Of a stretch of DNA of 64,000 nt, positions 12,004 to 23,754 are shown one piece after another. Location: contig CM060466.1 in NCBI GenBank assembly GCA_030544235.1, positions 7,245,592 through 7,309,591 of the forward strand, given 5' to 3'. Numbering within the stretch: the first letter of the stretch is position 1; each line of letters opens with the position of its first letter. The notes under the pieces were generated by a model. That model did not search any database. It worked only from the letters and a program-made list of their open reading frames with translations, and was not told the origin of the DNA. The position numbers and the translations under genes were made by a program. Source of the stretch: Lepturacanthus savala (lineage: Eukaryota; Chordata; Actinopteri; Scombriformes; Trichiuridae).

Positions 12004-15000
12004 CTAGCCGTTCCCTTTCCCTCCCCTCCTACCGTCGATGTCCACGCCCAGGGCGATCCTCGTGTATTCGTAGGCGACGTAGGACACGCTGACGGCGGGA
12101 ATGACTTTCAGCAAGTTGGGGGAAATCCCTCGATAAAGCCCCGCCACGCCCTCCTGGCTCAAGATGTTGCGGACCAGGGCCAACATGGATGTCCGAGGGG
12201 CTCCCTTCACCGAAGCTGTGGGGAGAAAATACGTCAGATCGTCTCTGAACCTTCTACCACAATCTCACGTTTATTTTCATTTACACTTTGCTTTTGCATC
12301 TTAAGTTTTTATCCCTCTGTATCCATATTTGTCTGAGCATATACCGTAAATTCTCCAATATCAGCTGGGTCTCTAACATTGGACAGTCTCGCTGTTGGCG
12401 GGAGTAAATAAAGGCCGATCTCTAACCTCTATTATTTGAACCAACATTTTTAAAAGTCTAATTCAACACAAAAATATACACTACTGTTCAAAGGTTTGGG
12501 GTGACTTTATTTTTTAAAGAAAAGCACAGTTTTTTTCAATGAAGATGACTTTAAACTAATCAGAAATACACTCTATACATTGCTAATGTGGTAAATGACT
12601 ATTCTAGCTGCAAATGTCTGTAACTCCAGTGTTCTAATGGTTCAATGTGTTTGCTCATTGCATCAGAATACTAAGGTAATAACATTTTCTATTCATTTTA
12701 AACTTATGGTGATAAATAAAAGTGTGAATTTTCATGGAAAACACGAAATTGTCTGGGTGACGAAAGCTACCAATCAAGCCATGTTTAAGGTGGCCTGGGT
12801 TCAATCAATCAATCATCAATAAATCTTTATTTATAAAGCACTTTACAGACGTTAAAGCCTGTTATTTTATCACAAGAAGCTACTCTCTGCTACTGTTTTA
12901 ACCTGCTGGGTAAAAACTTTATTAAACTTAAACTATTAGTCTCTGGTGGTGTCACTTCAAAACATGTCCGTGTGTCACACTAAACAAAATAAAGGTTCCT
13001 AACAATACTTCCTATTGTTACAGCCTAGTCCCAACAACTACTGCCTTTCATCAGGGATTATTTCTTTATTCTCATGTGGTGATATCAGTCCTGGTATTTA
13101 CATTATTATAAAATCATTTTTTATTAACGCTATCCCTCAGTTAAATTTGTTTTATCCCACAATGTAAATTATCAGGAATCACAGCTGCACATATTTCTAC
13201 ACAGGAATTTAGCCTGAATAAAAAATTACAAATATTTGTTGTTAATGTTCTGTATGCATACCATAACATTATGGTAACTGTGCTTTTTCAAATAAATGAA
13301 TATTTTATAGGTTTAAATAGACACAAATTCCTGTTTTTATTCATTCTACTGATAATCCATTTTGCTCAAATAGAAACAGAGGCCTGTCTCTAATTTTGGC
13401 CTCATTCCAATAAAAGCCTGGGCCTATATTTGAGAATTTACAGTACACAGACCATATTTGTTTTCTGACCTTGCGCTTGCATTCGGGTGCGGATCAGCGC
13501 CAGGGGGTAACTCGCCAGCTGTCCACAGGTGCTGGAGACGGCGCCGCAGCCGACCAGCACCATGACCCCGGGGTCGGCTAAACCTCTGTTCCTGTTCAGC
13601 CAGGAGAACTTGAGAGTCTGGGGGAACAGCGGGAGTGAGAAGAAACACAGAGGAGACACGGTAGGTGCTGTGAGAGCTGTGTGCTGTCATGTCCCTCTAA
13701 CCTCGTAGACAGCCAGGTCGATGCCGGCGTAAGGGACTATGCTCAATATGTTGGGTACGTAGCCCTTGTAAAAGGCCGTGACTCCTTCCCTCTGCAGGAT
13801 CTGCTTGGCACAGTCCACCATTCCTGCGTATTGACCCGTTTTCCTTAGTGTGAGACGGGTCTTCAGCACCTGCAAGAAAAACAAAGATCAGAGGAGAAAC
13901 AGACATTCAGTTTACATGAAAAGGAAACGTGTATCATTGATTACACTACTGTTCAAAAGTTTGGGGTCACCCAGACAATTTAGTGTCAGTCAGTCATTTT
14001 CTATACCTGCTTATTCCTCATTAGGGTCACATGGTCTGCTGGAGCCAATCCCAGCGTGTTACAGTTAGAGGCAGGGATACACCCCAGATGGTCTCCAGCC
14101 AATCGTGGGGCACACACACCATTCACTCACACACTCACACCTATGGGCAATTTAGAGTCTCCAATTAACCTCAGCATGTTTTTGGACTGTGGGAGGAAGC
14201 TGGAGTACCTGGTGAAAACCCACACAGACACGGGGAGAACATGCAAACTCCACACAGAAAGGTCCCAGACCCAGGACCAAGGAGGTCTTGAACCTGCGAT
14301 CTTCTTGCTGTGAGGCAACAGCACTAACCCCTGCACCACTGTGTCGCCCCATTAGTGACGTATAGAGTGTATTTCTGATTAGTTTAAAGTTAGTGCTTTT
14401 CAAAAATAACATTTCTAAGTGACCCCAAACTTTTGAAGAGTAGTGTATATTAATATTTTTATGTATGTTTTACCCTGATATTACCTCCATTGGGTAGATG
14501 GCCGTCTGAGCTATCGCCCCAGCCAAAGAACCGGCAACAAACCTCTCATGAATCCTCAGAATTTTCGATTTATCGTTGCCACGTATCGCATATTTGATCT
14601 GGTTAATAGAACAAAGAATAACGACAAAGAAAGAAATGCAAGGTAAATATAATTTGAGAGATTTGTAATCATAGACAAATGATAATGAGTGTTAGATGTG
14701 GAGGTACCACTCTGTCTTAATGGTAAAAAGGTAAAACCAGCGTTAGTCTAACCAGTCTAAAAATGAGAAATTGTGTTTTTTTATGAGGTGTGTGTCTGAC
14801 AATAAGTGGTAGAAGAAGAAGAGAAAATCCTGGGAGAGATCAAAGACAGGGCTCAAGTCTACTCCACCTTTTCATAAGCCGTAAACTTGATAACAGTCTC
14901 GGGAGCAATTTTCAGAACATTGATTCCGTTTCCTCTCCACAACGACTGCAGTCCTCCCTCTTTCACCATTTCCTGAAAGCTGCTCGCGACGTTCCCTTTT

Positions 15001-18000
15001 AAAGCAGAGGAGCCGTGAACCTGCCAGACCAAACAGGGAAGTTACCAGTGCGTGTGGAGCGGTAATTGCTGGCGAGAGGCAGAATGAAAGTTCATCTCAT
15101 GGCTCTCTGCTTCAAATTATCCAGGAGGCTTCTTCAGTTCAGTCAGACTGAAACCTAAGAACTGAAGTCTAAGAACACCAAGGTCATGACCTCAGTATTT
15201 TATCTTTTCTTAAGTTTAGTTTCATTTAAAATCCCCCCTTAGGCTACATATCACAACACAAAAGCTGAAAAACCAAATCCATGAAGCTCACCTAATTACC
15301 ATGACAACATGATGCTCATATATATCTCTATCATTAAAAGGACTATTTACAGGACTATTTTTAGACATTTGAATGAATCAGAAGATGCAAAGTAAGAGGC
15401 TGCATCATCAATCAATGTTAGCATTTCAGCCAGAAGATGACCAGGCAAAGAGAAGGAAAGGGGGACATTGTAATATTCTAAAGGAATGACAGAAATAGTA
15501 TACAGTAATCCCTCGTTTATCGCGGGGGTTACGTTCCGAAAATGACCCGTGATAAGTGAAATCCGCGAAATAGAAAACTTTTTTTTTTTTACAATTAGCA
15601 ACTATTACATGTATACAAATACAGTGACTCACGTGTAGGCCGTATTAAAATTGACTGCTGCTGTCGTCCTTATGTTTTTTTCCTCCTTCTTTATGTAACG
15701 AACGGAAGATTCATTGATTCCGTAATGGCGAGCAACGGCTGCATAGCTTTTACCTTCCCTTAGCATGTCCAGAAGTTTAACTTTATCTGAGATAGGTAGC
15801 ATCTTCCGCCGTTTGGGCCCATCCGCAGGTGCTTTTGTCGGTCCAGGCCGTTTCGTCGACATTATGGGTTTAGGAGATGTTCGAAATTACAAGATAATTT
15901 GGCCAACTTAATGTAAATTTGCCAAGCTGTTTTATGTACGTACACATAACTGCACGAGACGACAAAATGATAGCACAATTCGTAGCATGTTTTGATACAA
16001 GAAGCGGGAGTGAGTTTTTAGTGAATCAGAATGCAGAGCACAATGCACCAAAAAAAAAATGCATTATGAAAATCCGCGAAATAGCGAATCCGCGATAAGT
16101 GAACCGCGAAGTGGCGAGGGATCACTGTAGTAGCCTACAGATGTATGCAACAGATAGCCAATAAAGATGCTAACCAGTAACCTGCTATGAATGTAGGCTA
16201 AAATGTGAAAGGACATGCAATGAATATAAACATTTTAAGGTCATGTTCAGTCACAGTGTGAATTATGCATCAATAATAGGCTATGATTTAAACGTTAAGA
16301 TGTATATAAGTAGTCACTAAACATGGCATTAACATATTAGGTCACATTATAGCCTAATTACAACTCAGTATGTCACTATATTACATATTATATATATAGA
16401 AAGGCCTTGAGTGAAGACTAAGACTTAAAAACGCCACTTGGATAAAAGGCCAAACGTCTTCCTGGACAAAGCTTCCGATCCACTGTTCCCGACTGACCTG
16501 CCGAAACACCTTGAGGCGATCTAAGGGGGCAGTTCCAGTCCGAGACACTGATCCGGCAATGGCTCCGGCCATCAGCTGCCGCCACACGTAGCCAGACTTC
16601 TTCTCCTCCTCCGAGAATTCGTCTGGGACGGTCAGCTGCTCCCCGATGTCCAACATCTAATGAAGCCACAGCCAAAGTTATGGGGTCAGCGGAGAGGAGG
16701 GAGAGAAGGAAAGCTGAGGCCAAATTTCTCTTAAAAATCCATTTTTGTTTTTACAGTAAATAGTTAGAGGCTTTAAGCAAATGAAGCTTCAGTCCAGCGA
16801 TGTTGTCTTTTAGAGACAGACAACGCTGGTGTGTGTGTGTGTGTGACCTCACCATGGAACGTTTCCAGTAGCGAGCCACGTCCTCCATGTTGGTGAGGGG
16901 CTTAAACAGGAAGTAGTCACGCCACTCACTCCAATTAATGGTCATGGTACCATCCTTGTCCATACTGATAAAACGAGAAATGAAAAAAAGCAGAATTCAT
17001 CTGTTACTTTATTGTGAAAGTTTAGAAAACATTTCAACAGTGTATGAACAGATGATTCCTGAACTTTTCTACAAATAGGTTTGTCTGCAAGAGACGAAAA
17101 GGATCAAATGCTGCAGCTTGATGTTGAAACATCAGCTAAACTGGTTTAGACTTTTTACACAAGCTGTTATAAACCCAGAGATGAGACTCGTCTGTTATTG
17201 TCGATAAAGTCTAGAACAAGATTGAAACTCAGCCTCCATGTGATGGAAGTTATGTCAGCTGACAGCCAGAGTGTAAATATAGGACAGTGATGAAAGTTGG
17301 TGACATCCAAGACATTTATTTTTCAAATATTCTGTGGATTTTCAGATCAAATACTTCAGATTCTAATATCGTCACCCTATTAAAATAAAGGCCTAAGTTT
17401 TCAAATTTCTGGAAAGACAAAAATCAAATGCAGAGAATATTATATAATATGAAGTTAGTAACTTTAAACCTGACTTAAACTCTCCTTTTATTCCATAGTG
17501 CAAACTCAAAATGTACATTACCTGGAGATAAATTAAACTAATGTCAGGTCCCTTTTTCACCACTTTCCCAGGTCTTAACTGATCGTAACTCATCTCCAAC
17601 GTCCAGTTTTAAACTTTATGAAACCTGAGATGTGACAAATTTTCACTGAAGTGATGACACATGTTTAATAATGAACTTCCTTCCTTTCTTTATATTTGGC
17701 TGCATATTTATTGAGTTTATTGATATGCACAGCACTTTAAATTAAAGTATTATTAAAGTATAACTTGTGAAATTTAGATTAAATTACTGTAAAACATTAT
17801 AGCCTTTATCATTCACCAGTAGAACTTGATTCAAGAATCAAATAGAAGCTTTTTGAAGCAGCCGCCATTAATTACTTTAATAGGGCGACAATATATGTGA
17901 TATACAACATTGAGGAACTGGTAACAGACCTTTGTAAAATCCTCGTGGCAGCCTCGAGGCTAATGTTCACACCGATGGTGCGTAGCGAGTGCTGGATCTC

Positions 18001-19795
18001 TGCTGCATCAATACGACCTGCAAACATCCACCATGAGAGAGAGAACAAACAGGAATATAGAGACAAATGTCTCAATCTGAACATTTTGAAGTAATCGAAT
18101 TGAATTAAATCGCTATTTTAATCTTAAGTGTGTCCTGTCGGCTGCTACGGACCGTCGTTGTTCCTGTCCAGTTTGCGAAACATGAGTTTGAGCTCTTTTT
18201 CATGCGTGCGAAGATACTGGGTGAACTCCTCAAAGTCCAGTACTCCATCCTGGTTGGTGTCTCCTTCCTTCACTAACTGAAATAAAAAAAAAACAAGGAT
18301 TAAACATTTGGTGTTTTGCAAGAACTTTAAGTGTCAGAAGATTATTGAATAAGTCTGAATCGTTCCATTCAGGAGCTGCTCAGTGTTTCTACTGGACGAT
18401 CTACAATCTACACTAGAAGCATTACACAGTAAATACACCACTGGTCTAAAGTTTTACACCTTTATTTTTCAGTTCTTCTCTAAATTGTCCTAGTTTAATG
18501 TGTCATGTGACAGATGATGATGGTCTGATGTGGATTATGTTGCTGTAGGATGAACTCCTGACTAACTAGGTCTAGATCATGGGGTTCTGCTTAGTTCTAG
18601 AGCTCTAGTCCTAGAAAAGACCCAGACATCAGGCTTCATCCATGCTGATATACAGACGGGGGTTAATTAACCAGAGAAACTTGGTTGGATCAACTTTACA
18701 CTTTATTTAAGTCCATTACTGCAGAACAGCTGGATGTTGTTAACTATTACTTGATTCCTGAAAGTTGAAATCTTTCTTTTTTGGCTCGTTGGGTAGTTAA
18801 CTGATTATTTTTGTACCATTTAAATGTCTCATATTCTACACTTTACTGTTTTTTATTTGGAATTTTAACATTTTGATCATCTCAGTATAGTTTTACTCTT
18901 TTCTCCAGCTTCTTTCTAAGCCTCTCCTCCTCCTCTTTAAATGGCTGTTGGTGGTGACTGTATAGTAGTGACATCACAAGTTCACATAAGTCATGACTCC
19001 TTGTTTTAAGGCACAGTTTCTGAATACAGGCTGTGTATGTTTCTCTGTGGATTGAGTGTTTTTTAAACATGGGACAGTATTAATACACTCTCTGCTGTCA
19101 TATATACAGTCAAATATATGTAGGGCTCTAATAAATCTATTTCATTGGAATTAAACTACTGCTTAAATTTTAATAAAAATGTAAAAATGTGTGTTATAAA
19201 ACTTTTGAACATATTACGTTTCTTGAAGGCCTGAGTTTGTTTGAGTCGGTGTAAATGCATCAGAGGTGACCCAGACAGCTGTGAAATACCACAAGATCAA
19301 GATTACAGAGTCAAGGTTTTACCGTCTTTAAATACACACGTGTGTTGGACAAATAACACGAAAGCATGTTCTGTGGCTGAGGAATGAACCACATAAAAAA
19401 GGGTTGGCAGTAATGAAGTTATTAATGAAACTGCATTATCCTGCACCTCTGAATCAATATGATCTGTTAAGAGCAGATTTCGATTAAAGCACAGAATTCC
19501 ATTCATGACCTTTGAAACCAGATATGTTCACCTGTTACTGGAATGACAGAAAATGTTAAAAACATGGGCTTGGGTGTAAACAACTGCACACGACTAAGAA
19601 AAACTAACTTTAAATGCAAGTGTTTAAAATGAGAATTAAAGTTTAGACACATAAAACACACATTAGAGAAGACGAGGCTGACGTTGGACAAAGATCTATA
19701 CGGTAGGACTGAGAGAAAGGTTACTGCTCTCAACTTACAAAGTCCTGCTCCTTTTACCAAAATAGACGGCATGTTGCCCTCAACATACAAGCAAA

Positions 19796-19832
<37 letters not shown>

Positions 19833-21348
19833 GAAAGGAGAGAAACCAAGAAGCAGAATGAGCAGAAAGTGACACGACCCTCACACTTTTTACCACAACA
19901 AACAGTAGCAGACAAACTGTGTGTGTGTGTGTGAGTGTGTGTGTGTGTGTGTGTGTGAGTGTGTGTGTGTACACAATAAAGTTAACACCAACATGGCTGA
20001 TCAGAAGAATCAACACATGATGATGAGAAACTGGAAGGATCTCACAGGCGGATATTTGACGAGCGGAGGAGGTATTATTAATAGAAACGACTTATTAATA
20101 GAAAAGGAAATCCCTGAAGAAACACACACACACACACACACACACAGAGAACATGCAAACTCCACACAGAAAGGTCCCAGACCCAGGACCAAGGAGGTCT
20201 TGAACCTGTGACCTTCTTGCTGTGAGGCAACAGCACTAACCCCTGCTCCACCGTGTCGCCCCAAAAAGAATTATCATCCTTAGTAAAATGTTATAAAATC
20301 TAAGCGACACTTATTCAATCTGAATTAATCTGGACATTTCACAAGAAAGAGTGTTTATCACAGTTTACACTGTGTGTTTATATGTACATGTTCATTTTAA
20401 ATCAAAAATCAATAAACATATGTTAAAGAAAAGAGTTTTTCCTTGTATAATGTGAGGATGACTGTAAAGTCTGTAATCTGTAATTTATGATTTTGAGTGA
20501 TACTTTGACAAGTTGCTCCTTTAAGAGTAAACGTTTCATTCAAAATCTATATTTTTATAATTGTGTATCTGTACTTCTACTGAGTAAAGGATCTGACTAC
20601 TTCTGCTCTGGAAATAAATAAGAGACCACTGCAAAATTATCAGTTTTTCTGATTTTTACCACTTATAGGTATGTTTGGGCAAAAGGAACATTTTTGTTTG
20701 AGTATATAAACTAATGACAGCATTTACATAATAAAGATATTATCATTTAGAGCATTTATTAACAGAAAATGACAAATGGTCAAAATAACAATAAGATCCA
20801 ATGTGTTCAGACATCAAACAATGCAAAGAAATAAGATTAAATTCATTTTAAAACAACATAATATTAATATTTACACTAAAGAAGAGTTCAGAAATCAATA
20901 TTTGGTGTAATAACCCTTATTTTTAACCCCAGTTTTCATGCTCTCCACAGTCTTTTCCATTGTTCTTGGGTGATTTTATTCCCCTCCTGGTTCCTCTTTA
21001 AGCAGAATGAGGTGTTCATGTGTTGGAATTCAACAGAAGCTGTGGTGGAATGGCAGGAATACATGTAGAGATGCTGATTTCAGAAAAAACAATGTAGTGG
21101 TCTCTTATTTAGTTTTCCAGAGCTGTATTTACATCATGTGGTAGCAGACTTACCCTCTCCAGGGAGGCTCTGGACACTCCTTGTCCTGCTAATCCCGTCC
21201 GTAGTTCAGAGACGTCGATGTGTCCGTCTTTGTTGAGGTCCAGCTCATCAAACAGCTCGGCCCACCGCTTCTCTCTGTCCTGGTCCGGACCCGAGGACCT
21301 GCCGTCCTGGCAGTGGGCCCAGAGGAACCAGGTCCTTAGAGATCCCAT
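12004..21348 (-). CDS. EF-hand mitochondrial ATP-Mg/Pi carrier (SCaMC; SLC25A23/24/25/41 group)
   Basis: Inner-membrane carrier that by family exchanges ATP-Mg for phosphate under Ca2+ control. Exons: 21154-21348, 18153-18276, 17930-18017, 16853-16964, 16498-16656, 14868-15020, 14485-14598, 13702-13869, 13470-13617, 12004-12215; phases agree and give 490 aa. Four EF-hands: D37-E48, D71-E82, D102-E113 and the family-typical atypical D138-E149. Three carrier repeats follow with signatures PLDRLK, PMEVLK and PLALIR. The ATG at 21346-21348 gives MGSLRTW. Neighbouring khsrp suggests the SLC25A23/41 locus of human 19p13.3, but phrases such as KKSG and PGVMVLVGCGA resemble SLC25A24, so I leave the paralogue open. 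The donor of exon 2 (GTCCGT) is weak. KVFRQV carries Arg where relatives I know have Met. Confidence 0.93.
12343..13444. mobile_element. Degenerate element with AAATTCTC-type ends, carrying a nested Tc1-like copy
   Basis: Left end TACCGTAAATTCTCCAATAT and right end ATATTTGAGAATTTACAGTA are imperfect inverted repeats. Within it lies part of a Tc1-like miniature element (12478-12800). Positions 12870-13030 are shared, in opposite orientation, with 46095-46290 (AACATGTCCGTGTGTCACAC and surrounding sequence). Non-coding; it sits in an intron of the carrier gene. Confidence 0.45.
13943..14453. mobile_element. Tc1-like miniature element split by a second insertion
   Basis: 13943-13986 is the left end (ACTACTGTTCAAAAGTTTGG) and 14351-14453 the right end (reverse complement ending in AGTAGTGTA). 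Between them sits a complete copy of another dispersed repeat (13987-14350). The order of insertion is therefore visible: the Tc1-like copy is older. Confidence 0.75.
13987..14350. repeat. Teleost dispersed repeat, full copy
   Basis: The element holds typical phrases such as GACACGGGGAGAACATGCAA, ACTCCACACAGAAAGGTCCC and the end ACCACTGTGTCGCCCCA. Near-identical copies are at 60738-61102 (full) and 20140-20263 (right part only). I recognise it as a very common fish repeat but not its class. Apparent open frames of 70-86 codons in these copies are by-products of the repeat. Confidence 0.75.
15503..16127. mobile_element. Tigger/pogo-like DNA transposon, internally deleted
   Basis: Ends CAGTAATCCCTCGTTTATCG and CGAGGGATCACTG are imperfect terminal inverted repeats, flanked on both sides by TA (15501-15502 and 16128-16129), the expected pogo/Tigger target duplication. 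GCG-rich subterminal blocks (ATCCGCGAAATAG) recur at both ends. An open frame on the minus strand, 15629-15862, begins MSTKRPGP and contains the sequence ISDKVKLLDMLREGKSYA plus HYGINESSVRYI, i.e. the N-terminal helix-turn-helix of a Tigger-type transposase; the catalytic part is missing. It lies in an intron of the carrier gene. Confidence 0.88.
19796..20146. repeat. Cluster of CA/GT dinucleotide microsatellites
   Basis: Three tracts: ACAC at about 19797-19828, GTGT with GA interruptions at about 19919-19970, and ACAC at about 20124-20145. They lie in intron 1 of the carrier. The last abuts the truncated dispersed repeat at 20140-20263, which suggests that the repeat's left part was lost at the microsatellite. 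Confidence 0.85.
20140..20263. repeat. Truncated copy of the 13987-type dispersed repeat
   Basis: Starts inside the element at GAGAACATGCAAACTCC and runs to the usual end CACCGTGTCGCCCC. The left two thirds are absent and replaced by a CA tract. Confidence 0.75.
20599..21127. mobile_element. Miniature inverted-repeat element with CAGCTCTGGAAAA ends
   Basis: Left end CTCTGGAAATAAATAAGAGACC and right end GGTCTCTTATTTAGTTTTCCAGAGC are inverted repeats. Interior phrases (TTTGGGCAAAAG, CCTCTTTAAGCAGAATGAGG) recur in copies at 24570-24895 plus 26931-27010, 43735-43935, 45555-45925 and 57265-57712. The right end lies only about 21 bp from the splice donor of carrier coding exon 1. Confidence 0.75.
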
Positions 21349-21369
21349 CACCGAGCTGTCCTAGAGGTA

Positions 21370-21500
21370 AAAGTATTCAACCTTTTTTTGTCCAGATCAA
21401 CAATCCACAACCCAAAGATCATCACTTTACTATTATAGAAGAATAAAGAAACCAGAAAATAATCAGATTTGAGAAGCTGGAACCAGAGAATTTGGACATT
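21370..21500 (-). repeat. Fragment of the ATCGATTAATC-associated repeat
   Basis: Contains the reverse complement of phrases found at 49045-49318 and 49410-49672 (GAGAAGCTGGAACCAGAGAA, CACAACCCAAAGATCATCA). The terminal TAATCGATTAATC blocks are missing here. Non-coding. Confidence 0.55.
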
Positions 21501-21788
21501 TTCTTCTTAAAAAACAACACAAACTGATTAATTTATGAATAAAGAGGTCGGGATCATAAGATGGAGAGGAGATAATAAAATAATATAGTTCTGCCACATG
21601 CATATTAAATATATCCTCTAATCTTTATGCTTTGAGTGGATCATTTTACTAAAATACATTCAGGTGAACTGTGAGACTCATGCACCTGCTGATATGAGGG
21701 CTAATTGTCTTTGAGGGGTCATAGGTCACATTAAAAGAGGACAACCACCAATTTAGAGAGATGATTTATCTACAGCAGGTTGACTTTT

Positions 21789-21791
<3 letters not shown>

Positions 21792-21880
<89 letters not shown>
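21792..21880. repeat. TA dinucleotide tract
   Basis: About 90 bp of uninterrupted alternating TA in the first intron of the carrier. A short relative occurs near 22065, inside a partial duplication: the flanks TCTACAGCAGGTTGACTTTT and TTTAATCCATCATTG recur at 21770-21950 and 22035-22110. Confidence 0.9.
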
Positions 21881-21884
<4 letters not shown>

Positions 21885-22428
21885 TCATTATTTATTTTTT
21901 AAACATATATTTTAATCCATCATTGTCCAGCAAAGCATCCCAGGTTTAAGTTTATATTATTGTATTTATCATAGGTCATAGGTCACATTAAAAGAGGATA
22001 ACCGCCATATTTAGAGAGATGTCAGAAGTCACAGTGTATTTATCTACAGCAGGTTGACTTTTTACTATATATATATAAACATATATATTTTAATCCATCA
22101 TTGCCCCAGGTTTAAGTTTATATTATTGTATTTATTAAGGTTCCAGGAGGTTTTGTTCTGGTTTGTGTTGTAACTGTGTCCAAGCAGCTATTAGCAAATA
22201 AAATAATAGATTTATTAGATTTAACCAGTATTTCTGATAGTAATAGAGCATTAATTTGTCTGGTTGTTATTTGATCCGTTTGTTCTAGCTCGTGCAGAAT
22301 GACGCCTCGTGCACATGTCAGCGATGTTTAGCTGCTGTGATCCTGTCTTCATGGAAGCTGCTGTGGTCTAATAAATAATAAACAAACAAACAAACACAGA
22401 GACCATGTCGGGACTCACGGTGTTTATC

Positions 22429-22560
22429 TGCAGTCTGACCCGCCGCAGTCCATCAGGACTCGGGTCCGGAACCTTAAAGCGGACCCTCGGTCCGTCCTGG
22501 AGCCGGACCGGCAGAGTCTATGTCCTGCAGGTCTCGGAGGGGTCTGCGATAAAATACTCA
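22429..22560 (-). other. Probable first, non-coding exon of the SCaMC gene
   Basis: A consensus donor (ACC followed by GTGAGT) is at 22424-22428, and an acceptor lies directly upstream of coding exon 1 at 21361-21362. Joining them leaves the reading frame open upstream of the ATG until a TAG about 50 codons earlier, but with no ATG in between, so I treat it as 5' UTR. The DNA is CpG-rich, which fits a promoter. The 5' end is not defined. Confidence 0.5.
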
Positions 22561-22740
22561 ATAATATCGATACGACCCGTCTAGTAGGTTTTCATAACGG
22601 AGAGTCTAGAAGAACCAGGAAGCTGGACCAACCCCGCAGCTCCCCGCCCTCCCCGCAGCGAGGAGGAGGAGGAGGAGGAAGAGGAGGAGGAGGTGGTGGT
22701 GGTGCAGGAACAACACAGGCTGCTCTGATACTTACAGAAT
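22561..22740. promoter_or_regulatory. CpG-containing putative carrier promoter with GAGGAG tract
   Basis: Lies upstream of the presumed first exon of the carrier on the minus strand. It is GC-rich against an AT-rich background and contains a GAG/GGT trinucleotide run at about 22660-22705. No TATA box was identified. The role is inferred from position and composition only. Confidence 0.3.
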
Positions 22741-22747
22741 AAAGCTG

Positions 22748-22751
<4 letters not shown>

Positions 22752-22841
<90 letters not shown>

Positions 22842-22870
22842 AGATGAGTTACTTAATTATTCTAACTACT

Positions 22871-22936
<66 letters not shown>
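22752..22936. repeat. TA tract followed by GATA tetranucleotide tract
   Basis: Alternating TA at 22752-22837 and then (GATA)n at about 22871-22935, about 16 copies. The GATA run is directly followed by the 31-bp tandem array. A second short GATA run lies at 23884-23911, beyond the array. Confidence 0.93.
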
Positions 22937-23754
22937 AAGTGCCCTCTTAGGGCTAAAACATGTCTTAAAGTGCCCTCTTGGAGCCAAAACGTGTCTTAAA
23001 GTGCCCTCTTGAAGCTAAAACATGTTTTAAAGTGCCCTCTTAGGGCTCAAACGTGTTTTAAAGTGCCCTCTTAGGGCTAAAACGTGTCTTAAAGTGCCCT
23101 CTTAGGGCTAAAACGTGTCTTAAAGTGCCCTCTTAGGGCTAAAACATGTCTTAAGGTGCCCTCTTGAAGCTAAAACATGTTTTAAAGTGCCCTCTTAGGG
23201 CTAAAACATGTTTTAAAGTGCCCTCTTAGGGCTAAAACATGTCTTAAAGTGCCCTCTTAGGGCCAAAACGTGTCTTAAAGTGCCCTCTTAGGGCTAAAAC
23301 GTGTCTTAAAGTGCCCTCTTAGGGCTAAAACATGTCTTAAGGTGCCCTCTTGAAGCTAAAACATGTTTTAAAGTGCCCTCTTAGGGCTAAAACATGTTTT
23401 AAAGTGCCCTCTTAGGGCTAAAACATGTTTTAAAGTGCCCTCTTAGGGCTAAAACGTGTCTTAAAGTGCCCTCTTAGGGCTAAAACGTGTCTTAAAGTGC
23501 CCTCTTAGGGCTAAAACATGTCTTAAGGTGCCCTCTTGAAGCTAAAACATGTTTTAAAGTGCCCTCTTAGGGCTAAAACATGTTTTAAAGTGCCCTCTTA
23601 GGGCTAAAACATGTTTTAAAGTGCCCTCTTAGGGCCAAAACGTGTCTTAAAGTGCCCTCTTAGGGCTAAAACATGTTTTAAAGTGCCCTCTTAGGGCCAA
23701 AACGTGTCTTAAAGTGCCCTCTTAGGGCTAAAACATGTCTTAAAGTGCCCTCTA
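22937..23754. repeat. 31-bp tandem array with 186-bp higher-order period
   Basis: About 26 head-to-tail units of 31 bp, AAAGTGCCCTCTTAGGGC followed by TAAAACRTGTYTT. Each unit contains two small palindromes: GCCCT-CTT-AGGGC and AAACATGTTT (AAACGTGTCT in other units). A variant unit starting AAGGTGCCCTCTTGAAGC recurs at 23151, 23337 and 23523, exactly 186 bp (six units) apart. There are no spacers between units and no gene nearby that uses them. Confidence 0.93.

Noticed and set aside
13110..13445. Extra exon between carrier exons
   Set aside because: The carrier exon chain is already complete and in phase without it; this sequence belongs to a repeat element.
14127..14412. 70-86-codon frames recurring at 14.1-14.4, 20.0-20.3 and 60.9-61.1 kb
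   Set aside because: They recur because the same dispersed repeat is present; there is no splice context or known family.
22937..23754. Possible CRISPR-like array of 31-bp palindromic repeats
   Set aside because: Units are directly contiguous with no unique spacers, there are no cas genes, and the genome is a vertebrate's.
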